Below are positions 9,179-16,555 of a stretch of DNA of 64,000 bases, one piece after another. Both the position numbers and the translations under genes were made by a program. Numbering within the stretch: the first letter of the stretch is position 1; the number at the start of each line of letters is the position of its first letter. The stretch comes from PFJX01 sp040757575 (GTDB lineage Bacteria; Pseudomonadota; Gammaproteobacteria; Burkholderiales; Thiobacillaceae), in NCBI GenBank assembly GCA_040757575.1, contig JBFLXA010000016.1:1-64000 (forward strand), in the 5' to 3' direction. The notes beneath the pieces are model-generated. The model did not search any database and was not told where the DNA came from. It saw only the letters and a program-made list of their open reading frames with translations.

Positions 9179-12100
9179 TCAGTGGGTTATTTCCCGCCAC
9201 AGCTTGTCCAGACGCTTGACCGACACCGGCATGGGGGTCTTCAGCTCCTGGGCAAAGAGGCCCACTCGCAGTTCCTGGAGCAGCCAGCGGAAGTTTTCCT
9301 GGTCGGCTTGCCAGTCCTGGGGGCCCTGCTGTCGTTGCCATTGGCGGAAGGCCGTCAGCAGCGGGGCCATCTCGTTCATGGCCCCCTGGTCCCGGGCCTG
9401 GTGGTGGGGCAGTTTTCCCAGGCGCAATTCCATGGCCTTGAGGTAGCGGGGCAGGTGGGGCAACTGGGCCGGCGGGTGGGCCAGCAGGAAGCCGGGAAAC
9501 ACCAGTTCATCCAGCTGGGCACGGAGGTCCGCCACCGCCGTCTTCAGGTTTGCCGGCGCCTTGGCTAGGGCCTGGTTGAGCCGCTGGGCGGCGCCCAGTA
9601 CCTCCTGGACCAGGGCGGCGATGGCCGCCACCGCCGCTGGCAACCGGGGGCGAGCTTGCTGACACAGGGCCTGGAAGGCTGCCGGGCTGCGCAGTCCTGC
9701 CCCCTGGGCCGGGTCTGCCAGGACGGGCGCCAGACCCAGCACGGCGGCCACGGTGGCATCCCGCACCAGGGTTTCGCAGCGGCTGCCCTTGAACAGCAGG
9801 CCGTGTTGCAGGCAGGCGGCTTTCAGCCGGTTGGCCAGGTCCCGCTCGGTCTGCTTGAGCAGGTCCGGGTAGGCCAGCCAGACCAGCCGGGCCACCCCCA
9901 GGCGGTGGGCGCTGCGGGCGGCGGCGGGGCTATCCAGCAGGCTCAGCGCCACCCCGCCTTCTTCGGTGAGCTTCAGGGCCGGGAAGGCTTGGATGCGGCC
10001 CTGTTTATCGGCAGCTTTGAGGGGCACGGATTCGGGCAGGTCGCCGAAATCCCACTGGGTGACAGAGGCCCTTTCCAGGGGGGCCTCGCTGGCCGTGGAA
10101 GTCTGGGCCATGGCCTGGGCGGCCTGTTGGCCCAGTTGTTGGCGCAGGGCCAGCAGATCCCGTCCTTCCGCCAGGGTCTTGCCCTTGCCGTCAAGTATCC
10201 GGAAGTTCATGTGCAGGTGGGGGGGCAGGGCCTCGGGGCGCCAGGCATCCCGGGGGATGGCCTGGCCGGTGCGTTTGTGCAGGAAGGCCGCCAGTGCGTC
10301 AGTGAGGGGCTGGGACGGATGATGGGAATGGGGGATGGGGGATGGGGGATGGGAGGGAGGCTCCCCCAGCACGGTTGCTGCTGCCCGGGCGAACTCAGGC
10401 ACGGGCACGAAGTTGCGGCGGATGCCCTGGGGCAGGCTCTTGATGTGGGCGGCGATCTTTTCTTCCAGCAGGCCCGGCACCAGCCAGTCGCAGGCGGCGG
10501 CAGGCACCTGGTTCAAGGCCGCCAGGGGCACTTGCAGGGTCACGCCGTCGTCCGGGGCGCCGGGCTCGAAGCGGTAGCCGAGGGGGAAGCGGCTGCCGTG
10601 GTGTTCCAGGAAGGGGGGGTAGTCCCGGGCCTGGGTGTCGCTCTGGGGATCCAGCAGGTCTTCCTTGCTGAGGAACAGGCCCCGGGGCTTGTCTTTCTCG
10701 TAGCTGTGGCGCCATTTGTCGAATGCGGCGCCGTTGTGGATGCCTTCAGGCACCCGGGCGTCGAAGAAATCGAACACCCGCTGTTCGTCCAGTTCCAGGC
10801 GGGCGTTGCGGGTGCGCTGGGCCAGATCCTCGATTTCGTCGAACAGGCGCCGGTTGTGCTGGAAGAAGGGGGCCCGGCTGTCCCAGTCCCCCTGAACCAG
10901 GGCGGCGCGGATGAATATCTCCCGGCACAGGGTCGGGTCCAGGGGGCCGTAGTGGATCTGCCGGCCGTTCACCACCGGCAGGCCGTACAGGGTGGCCCGC
11001 ATGGCGGCAGACACATGGGCGGGCTTCTTGGCCCAGTGGGGATCGCTGTAGCTGATCTTGAGCAGGTGGCGGGCGATGTGCTCGATCCACTCGGGCTCGA
11101 CCTTGGCGATCGTTCTGGCATACACCCGCCGGGTCTCGACGATCTCGGCGGCCATGACCCATTTCGGCTTTTTCTTCACCCCGGAGCCGGGGAAGGGCAG
11201 GAATTTCATGTCCCGGGCCCCCAGGTAGACACCGTCTTCGGTGAGCATGCCCAGGTTGCCCAACAGGCCGGTCATCAGGGCCTGGTGCAGGGGGGCGTAT
11301 TGGGGATGGGGAATGGGGGATGGAGGATGGGAGGGGGTGGTTTGGGGTTTTTCCCCATTCCCCATTTCCCATTCCCCATCCCCGCCTTCAGAAACCTTCC
11401 ACCCCAACTCCTTCACCTGGACCGTCAGTTGCCCATACACGTCCCGCCATTCCCGCACCCGGTTGGGGGAAAGGAATTCGCGGCGCAACTGTTCCCGCAG
11501 CTTTTTCTGGCTCTTGCGGTGGGCGTTCAGCCCGTCCAGGTAATGCCACAGCTTCAGGACGGCGATGAAGTCGGAGTTGGGGTCGGCGAAGCGGCGGTGT
11601 TTTTCGTCCGCCGCCTGCTGGGCCTCCAGGGGCCGGTCCCGGGGGTCCTGGACGGACAGAAAGGCGGCGATGACCAGGGCCTCGTGCAATACGGCTTTTT
11701 CCTTGGCGGCGATGAGCATGCGGCCGATGCGCGGGTCCAGGGGCAGGCGGGCCAGTTGCTTGCCGATGGGGGTGAGGCGCTGGGCCTCGTCCAGGGCACC
11801 CAGTTCCGTGAGCAGTTGCTGGCCGTCCCGAATCCGCTTGCCCTCCGGCGGGTCCAGGAAGGGGAAGGCGTCGATGTCCGGCAGGTGCAGCGATTTCATG
11901 CGCAGGATCACCCCGGCCAGGGACGAGCGCAGCAGTTCCGGCGTGGTGTAGCGGGGCCGGGACTGGAAATCCTGCGCGTCGTAAAGGCGGATGCAGATGC
12001 CCTCCGCCACCCGGCCGCAGCGGCCCATGCGCTGGTTGGCGGAGGCCTGGGACACCTTCTCGATCTTCAGTTGCTCGATCTTGTTGCGGATGGAATAGCG

Positions 12101-13141
12101 CTTCACCCGGGCCAGGCCCGCGTCCACCACGTAGCGGATGCCCGGCACCGTGAGGGAGGTTTCCGCCACGTTGGTGGCCAGGACGATGCGCCGGCCCGGG
12201 TGACTGGCAAACACCTTTTCCTGCTCCGCCACGGACAGGCGGGCGAACAGGGGCAGGATTTCGGTATGCGGCGGGTGGTGCTTGCGCAGGTCCTCCATGG
12301 CATCCCGGATTTCCCGTTCCCCGGGCAGGAAGACCAGGATGTCGCCAGGGCCTTCGGCGGCCAGTTCGTCGACGGCGTGGAGCAGGGCAGTGGCGAAATC
12401 AGGCTCTTCCTGGGCAGATGGAGCCGGTGGCGCGGAACCGGCGTCGCTCCCTCCCTTCACGATCCCCTTCTCCCTTCCCCCTTCCCCCTTCACTTCCACA
12501 GGCCGATACCGCACCTCCACCGGATAGGTCCGTCCCGACACCTCCACCACCGGCGCGCCGTTGAAATAGGCGGAGAACCGGTCTGCCTCCAGGGTGGCGG
12601 AGGAAAGGATGAGCTTCAGGTCCGGTCGCCGGGGCAGCAGGGTCTTCAAATAGCCCAGCAGGAAATCGATGTTCAGGCTACGTTCGTGGGCCTCGTCCAG
12701 AATCAGGGTGTCGTAGGCGCGGAATTCCGGGTCCGACTGGGTTTCTGCCAGCAGGATGCCGTCGGTCATGACCTTGATCCGGGACCGGTCGCTGACCTGA
12801 TCGGTAAAACGCACCTGCCAGCCCACCAGGCCGCCGAGTTCGGACTGGGTTTCCTGGGCGATGCGGTGGGCCACGGTCTTGGCGGCGATGCGTCGGGGCT
12901 GGGTCATGCCCACCATGCCGCCGGTCCAGCCTTCGCCTTTCTCGCCGATGCGGCCCCGGCCGGCGCTCAAGGCGATCTTGGGCAGCTGGGTTGTCTTTCC
13001 GGAGCCCGTTTCGCCGCAGACGATGACTACTTGATGGGCGACAAGCGCGGCGGCGATATCCGCCCGCCGGGCGGAAACAGGAAGGTGCTCGGGAAAGCTC
13101 AGCTCGGGTATGGTTTGGGGGTTGATGTCGGTGGGGCCCAT
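9179..13141 (-). CDS. hrpA: ATP-dependent RNA helicase HrpA (DEAH family)
   Basis: About 1320 aa from the ATG at 13141 (MGPTDINPQ); the open frame continues upstream but that part is not family-like. In order it shows Walker A GETGSGKTTQ, a DEAH box in LILDEAHERSLNIDFLLGY, SATLE, the helicase C motifs (ATNVAETSLTVPGI, QRMGRCGR), then HA2, OB-fold and the large HrpA-specific C-terminal domain. HrpA acts on structured mRNA and stalled ribosomes. Oddly, three low-complexity in-frame segments are encoded by heptamer arrays (see repeat features at 10316, 11302 and 12453): SHPPSPIPHSHHPSQ, GEWEMGNGEK...SHPPSPIPHPQ and VKGEGGREKGIVKGG. They fall in what look like linkers, so the enzyme is probably intact. 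Confidence 0.93.
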   Translation of the reverse strand: MGPTDINPQTIPELSFPEHLPVSARRADIAAALVAHQVVIVCGETGSGKTTQLPKIALSAGRGRIGEKGEGWTGGMVGMTQPRRIAAKTVAHRIAQETQSELGGLVGWQVRFTDQVSDRSRIKVMTDGILLAETQSDPEFRAYDTLILDEAHERSLNIDFLLGYLKTLLPRRPDLKLILSSATLEADRFSAYFNGAPVVEVSGRTYPVEVRYRPVEVKGEGGREKGIVKGGSDAGSAPPAPSAQEEPDFATALLHAVDELAAEGPGDILVFLPGEREIRDAMEDLRKHHPPHTEILPLFARLSVAEQEKVFASHPGRRIVLATNVAETSLTVPGIRYVVDAGLARVKRYSIRNKIEQLKIEKVSQASANQRMGRCGRVAEGICIRLYDAQDFQSRPRYTTPELLRSSLAGVILRMKSLHLPDIDAFPFLDPPEGKRIRDGQQLLTELGALDEAQRLTPIGKQLARLPLDPRIGRMLIAAKEKAVLHEALVIAAFLSVQDPRDRPLEAQQAADEKHRRFADPNSDFIAVLKLWHYLDGLNAHRKSQKKLREQLRREFLSPNRVREWRDVYGQLTVQVKELGWKVSEGGDGEWEMGNGEKPQTTPSHPPSPIPHPQYAPLHQALMTGLLGNLGMLTEDGVYLGARDMKFLPFPGSGVKKKPKWVMAAEIVETRRVYARTIAKVEPEWIEHIARHLLKISYSDPHWAKKPAHVSAAMRATLYGLPVVNGRQIHYGPLDPTLCREIFIRAALVQGDWDSRAPFFQHNRRLFDEIEDLAQRTRNARLELDEQRVFDFFDARVPEGIHNGAAFDKWRHSYEKDKPRGLFLSKEDLLDPQSDTQARDYPPFLEHHGSRFPLGYRFEPGAPDDGVTLQVPLAALNQVPAAACDWLVPGLLEEKIAAHIKSLPQGIRRNFVPVPEFARAAATVLGEPPSHPPSPIPHSHHPSQPLTDALAAFLHKRTGQAIPRDAWRPEALPPHLHMNFRILDGKGKTLAEGRDLLALRQQLGQQAAQAMAQTSTASEAPLERASVTQWDFGDLPESVPLKAADKQGRIQAFPALKLTEEGGVALSLLDSPAAARSAHRLGVARLVWLAYPDLLKQTERDLANRLKAACLQHGLLFKGSRCETLVRDATVAAVLGLAPVLADPAQGAGLRSPAAFQALCQQARPRLPAAVAAIAALVQEVLGAAQRLNQALAKAPANLKTAVADLRAQLDELVFPGFLLAHPPAQLPHLPRYLKAMELRLGKLPHHQARDQGAMNEMAPLLTAFRQWQRQQGPQDWQADQENFRWLLQELRVGLFAQELKTPMPVSVKRLDKLWREITH
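10316..10356. repeat. heptamer array (ATGGGGG) inside hrpA
   Basis: Tandem 7-nt units read GATGGGA then ATGGGGG three times then ATGGGAG on the + strand. It is read in frame on the minus strand by hrpA as a Pro/Ser/His-rich stretch. There is no inverted partner here apart from a short CTCCCCC just downstream. Same unit as the arrays at 11302 and 52755. Confidence 0.8.
11302..11383. repeat. inverted pair of heptamer arrays inside hrpA
   Basis: The left half (from 11302) begins GGGGATGGGGAATGGG; the right half ends with its exact complement (11368-11383), giving a 16 bp perfect inverted repeat. The spacer is G/T-rich. Both halves continue with imperfect ATGGGGA/ATTCCCC-type heptamers. The whole array is read in frame by hrpA on the minus strand. 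Confidence 0.85.
12453..12496. repeat. heptamer array (CTTCCCC) inside hrpA
   Basis: Successive 7-nt units CTTCTCC, CTTCCCC, CTTCCCC, CTTCACT are preceded by a degenerate CCCTTCA unit. The unit differs from the other two hrpA arrays. hrpA reads it in frame as a Lys/Gly/Glu-rich linker between the first helicase domain and the helicase C domain. Confidence 0.7.
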
Positions 13142-13157
13142 GGGGCGGGAAACTAGC

Positions 13158-14438
13158 ATGAATTTTTTCAGACGTTGCGGGGGCAGGGTTCGGGCTCTTT
13201 TGCTGGGGGCGGGGTTGGGCATGGCGGGCTTGGGGGTCCAGGCGACGGAAATCCGGGTCATGGACCTGCGTCTGGATCTGGCCCCCGGCTGGGTTACGGC
13301 CCCCGCCGCCCAGGTGGACGAATCGGATGCCTGGAGCCTGTCACTGCCGGTGGAGGGTGGAGTGGCCCTGGAAGTGCTGATCCCCCGCAGCCCGCCCCTG
13401 CTCAAGTCCGATGGCGAAACCTTTTACCGCAACCTGACCCGCAAGTGGCAGGCCCAGCACGGCAAGGAGGTGGCCGTGGGCTGGGGCCACTTCGGTTCCC
13501 AGGAGGCGGGGCCGGGGGCGACTCGCTGGCTGATCGGCCGGCGGCCCAGCCGGACCGGGGAGGGGGTGGTGTTCCACCTGGCCACGGTGCAGGCAGGCCG
13601 GGCCTACAGCGTGTTGGTGATCGCGCCGCCTGGCAGTGACGCCCTGCCCCCGGAGGCTCAGATTCTGCTGGCCGGGCTGGCATTCAACCCCCAGGATGTG
13701 GCTGCCCCCCTTTCATTGCCCATCGTAGATGTCGCCGCCAACTCTGCCGCTGTCGCTTCCGCAACGTCACCTGTAACCACCCGCTGGCGCCGCGCCGGGA
13801 GCCGGGTACTGGTGCCCGAGGGGGAAGTACTTTCCGCCCTGGCCCAGGCAGAGACGGAGGCGATGGGGGACACGGGCATGCTGACGAGCTTTGTTTTTCA
13901 GGCCCAGGCCCTGAACGGGAACACTTTGGGGGCGGGCTGGACCCTGGAAGGATTCCGCTGGGCATCCCGGTTCGGCCGGGACCAGCAGGTGCCCTTCGCC
14001 AGCCGGGGCCGACTGGACCTGACCGCAGCCGAAACCTGGGGCGCCGATGGACGGCTGCCTGTGACCCTGGTGCTGCGGGTGGACGAGACGGAAACCCCCT
14101 TGGCAGCGGTGATGGAGGCCCGTGCCTATTGCGGCCCAGCAGGACCCTGGACGGAGGCCATGAAGGCACTGGAGAAAGGCGCCAGGGCGCCCCTGCGTCG
14201 CTTGGCGGAGAAACACGGCTGCCCTGATGCGGAGGGGAAGTTGGCAATACAGACCCGTTGGGAGGCTCATGGAGTGGATCATCTGAGCAGGGAACGGGGA
14301 GTGGAAATGCCCCTGCCGGGCTACGGGGTGGGGGTCCGCTGGCTTGAGGTCAGCCTCGATCCCCAGCCAGGATCCGTGGGGGATGGCTTGCTCGAACGAC
14401 TGGCCCTGGTATTGATGTTCGAGCCGGAGCACCGCTGA
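13158..14438 (+). CDS. exported protein of unknown function
   Basis: 426 aa from the ATG at 13158, chosen because it opens a clear Sec signal (MNFFRRCGGRVRALLLGAGLGMAGLGVQATE). The ribosome-binding site is weak (GGGCGGGAAA). It is divergent from hrpA with the two start codons only ~16 nt apart, so their 5' ends are tightly linked. The mature part looks like two beta-rich halves joined by a low-complexity Ala/Ser/Thr linker near residue 190-215. It contains a Cys pair in the C-terminal half (YCGPAGPW, HGCPDAEG) that may form a disulfide. I do not recognise the family. A periplasmic location is inferred from the signal only. Confidence 0.7.
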   Translation: MNFFRRCGGRVRALLLGAGLGMAGLGVQATEIRVMDLRLDLAPGWVTAPAAQVDESDAWSLSLPVEGGVALEVLIPRSPPLLKSDGETFYRNLTRKWQAQHGKEVAVGWGHFGSQEAGPGATRWLIGRRPSRTGEGVVFHLATVQAGRAYSVLVIAPPGSDALPPEAQILLAGLAFNPQDVAAPLSLPIVDVAANSAAVASATSPVTTRWRRAGSRVLVPEGEVLSALAQAETEAMGDTGMLTSFVFQAQALNGNTLGAGWTLEGFRWASRFGRDQQVPFASRGRLDLTAAETWGADGRLPVTLVLRVDETETPLAAVMEARAYCGPAGPWTEAMKALEKGARAPLRRLAEKHGCPDAEGKLAIQTRWEAHGVDHLSRERGVEMPLPGYGVGVRWLEVSLDPQPGSVGDGLLERLALVLMFEPEHR

Positions 14439-14481
14439 CAAGCCGTGCTCCGGACCAGGGGATTAATTGGTCGAGGTTGGG

Positions 14482-15579
14482 CTAGCCCGCTGCCCAGACC
14501 CGGGACCAGTCCAGCCCTGTGTTGTGGAACAGGGGCAGGTAGGTGTAGTCCCGGATGGCGTAATCCGGCCGGCTGGTATCCCGGGCCTGGTGGCGGCCTA
14601 CCGGGTTGCCCGTGGGACGCAGCAGGCTGATGACGTAGGCGGGACGGCTGCGGCGCTCGAACCAGCGGGTGACCAGGGCGGTTTCCCGGTTGGCCAGGCG
14701 TACCAGAGTGCCAGGGGGGTAGTAGCCCATCAGCCGGCGCAGGGCCAGCATGACGGCGTCGTCCAGCTTGCCCCGTTCCCGCCGGAACAGGTCCCGCAGG
14801 GCCTGGCGGGGGTAGCGGCATACCCGGCCATGGCGATGACTGAGAAAGGCGGACCACACATCCGCCGCTCGCAGGATACGGGCCTCCTGGGTGATGGCCG
14901 AGCCCAGCACGCCAAAGGGGTAGCCGCTACCGTCCAGGTTTTCATGGTGCTGGCTCACCGCCATCAGCCAGCGGGCGTCGTCCACCCCCAGCCGGGCAAG
15001 CATTTCCGCGCTGTGCCAGGCGTGTAGCCGCAATTGAGCCTGGTCTTCGCCGCTGGGGGCAGCGGGGGAGCAGGACATGCGGTCCTGGAGGTCGTGGCTG
15101 GCCAGATTCATGGTCAGGGCGCCGCAGACCACCGTGAGCTGGCCGGCCTCGGAAAGACCCATGTCCTGGGCCAGCAGCAGGGCGATGGCGGCGGCATGCA
15201 GGGAATGGCGACGGGCCAGGCTAGCCAGGTCCAGGTGGTTGGTCATGCCCAGGGCCAGTTCCGGGTGCCCCAGCACCAGCAGGCGCAGGGCATCCGCCAG
15301 GGCGATGAGGGCCTGGATGTCCAGGTTGTCTGTCGGGTGCAGCAGGCTGTCGTACTGGCGGGCGATCTCCTGCAGGGTCTGATAGGGGGAGGCCTGGAGG
15401 GAGTCTTCCCCCTGACTAGGGCGCAGCAGGCGCATGGCGGCCAGGCGGGCCAGGCGTTCCGGGTCGGAGATGACGCTGCCTCCCCGGGCGATGAGGACGC
15501 CCTGCTGGTTGTAGAGGTCATGGGGCAGGGGGGCATCCAGCAGATGGATGCCGATTTCCACGGGGAGGAGGTTGCGCAT
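14482..15579 (-). CDS. HD-GYP-related protein with a degenerate HD site
   Basis: 365 aa from the ATG at 15579 (MRNLLPVEIG); an in-frame TTG lies 9 nt upstream. The N-terminal ~110 residues resemble the leader domain of many c-di-GMP phosphodiesterases (GIHLLDAPLPHDLYNQQGVLIARGG). The C-terminal part keeps the HD-GYP hallmark HHENLDGSGYPFG. The metal-binding HD dyad is missing: where active members have HDIGK, this protein has TMNLA. It may therefore bind c-di-GMP or partners without hydrolysis. It is monocistronic on the minus strand. Confidence 0.75.
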   Translation of the reverse strand: MRNLLPVEIGIHLLDAPLPHDLYNQQGVLIARGGSVISDPERLARLAAMRLLRPSQGEDSLQASPYQTLQEIARQYDSLLHPTDNLDIQALIALADALRLLVLGHPELALGMTNHLDLASLARRHSLHAAAIALLLAQDMGLSEAGQLTVVCGALTMNLASHDLQDRMSCSPAAPSGEDQAQLRLHAWHSAEMLARLGVDDARWLMAVSQHHENLDGSGYPFGVLGSAITQEARILRAADVWSAFLSHRHGRVCRYPRQALRDLFRRERGKLDDAVMLALRRLMGYYPPGTLVRLANRETALVTRWFERRSRPAYVISLLRPTGNPVGRHQARDTSRPDYAIRDYTYLPLFHNTGLDWSRVWAAG

Positions 15580-15673
15580 GCCTGGCAATCAGCTGGGAAA
15601 CACAAGTTGATTGTAGATCAATGTGTTATGGCGTCGAGGGGGAAGTTTTGCCAAGGGCGAAGGATCGCCCGGA

Positions 15674-16333
15674 TCAGCGGTTCAGATAGCGCCGGTCGTC
15701 AAAGGTGGCCACCCATTCCGGGCGCCAGACCACCATCATGGTGAGCATCATGCCTGTGGCGAAGGCTTCACCCCAGGCGATGAGCAGGTAGAAGGGCAGA
15801 TAATCTTCCAGCAGATAACTCCATGTGTAGGCGCCGGACAGGGCGACGAACACGGTGGAGGTCAGGCCCACCGCCAGGACCGCCAGGGCCGAGCCGAAGA
15901 AGGCGTTGAAGAAAATGTATATGAAGAAATGGTTGGTCATGCGGCCGTCCACCAGGCGGTAGATGGCCCAGCTTATGCCCACGGGCAAGGCGCCCATGAT
16001 CAGCCAGTTGGCGGCGAAGGCGGCGTATTCCCCATGCCAGAGGGTGATGGCGCCGGTGATCAGGGCCACGGCCACCAGGGCGAACAGGGGGCGGAACATC
16101 AGGGTAAGTGCCGTGGCACCCAGCAAGTGGAAGTTCAGCCCCGGCTTGATGCCGGTCTTGATGAGCCACAGTCCCAGCACCGCGACGGTGGCGCCAAGGA
16201 ATACATTGAGATTGGCCCGGTCCAGCAGCATGGCCCAGCTGCCCCGGCGCAGGATAAGCAGGAACAGGGCACCTGCCAGAAGCCAGAGTATCCAGAGCCA
16301 GGTAGCAGGAATGTGGGCGGAGACGAGATTCAT
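15674..16333 (-). CDS. CbiM-like energy-coupling-factor permease (stand-alone)
   Basis: 219 aa, about six hydrophobic segments covering nearly the whole chain, starting MNLVSAHIPATWLWILWLL. The MxxxSxHIP N-terminus, the FHLLGAT segment near residue 68 and the long helices resemble the substrate-binding S component of cobalt/nickel ECF transporters (CbiM). No CbiN, CbiQ or ATPase gene adjoins it. Many beta- and gammaproteobacteria carry such a lone CbiM-like gene. Metal specificity is unknown. Confidence 0.75.
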   Translation of the reverse strand: MNLVSAHIPATWLWILWLLAGALFLLILRRGSWAMLLDRANLNVFLGATVAVLGLWLIKTGIKPGLNFHLLGATALTLMFRPLFALVAVALITGAITLWHGEYAAFAANWLIMGALPVGISWAIYRLVDGRMTNHFFIYIFFNAFFGSALAVLAVGLTSTVFVALSGAYTWSYLLEDYLPFYLLIAWGEAFATGMMLTMMVVWRPEWVATFDDRRYLNR

Positions 16334-16423
16334 GATGAAGCAGGAACAACGGAGGCATTCATTCTAGGGGATGCGGTGGCGATGTGAGCCGGATTCATCC
16401 TGGTCCAGAGCCAGCCTTCCAAT

Positions 16424-16455
16424 CCCCGCTAGTGGGGCCTTCCCTGAGGGGAAGG
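16424..16455 (+). other. two adjacent hairpins upstream of the PhnD/HD-GYP gene
   Basis: CCCCGCTAGTGGGG (16424-16437) is followed immediately by CCTTCCC-TGA-GGGGAAGG (16438-16455). They lie in the 222 nt gap between divergent genes, about 100 nt before the downstream start. No T run follows. A leader structure is possible; no known riboswitch was recognised. Confidence 0.3.
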
Positions 16456-16555
16456 ATGGCATGCGGTTGACTGCCTACAGGCGTACCATGCCTGAAGCGC
16501 ATTGTCGGCCAATAGCCGGCAACGAGACAGATCAACATCCTCACCCGGAGTCGCC

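Noticed and set aside
9656..13156. A 1166-codon open frame on the + strand opposite hrpA
   Set aside because: It lacks any family motif, is rich in Gly/Gln/His/Val as expected from the antisense of a GC-rich gene, and hrpA on the other strand has all helicase motifs.
15607..15621. TTGAT-TGTAG-ATCAA upstream of the HD-GYP-like gene as an FNR box
   Set aside because: The spacer is 5 nt; FNR needs 4. It may still be a palindromic site for another regulator.
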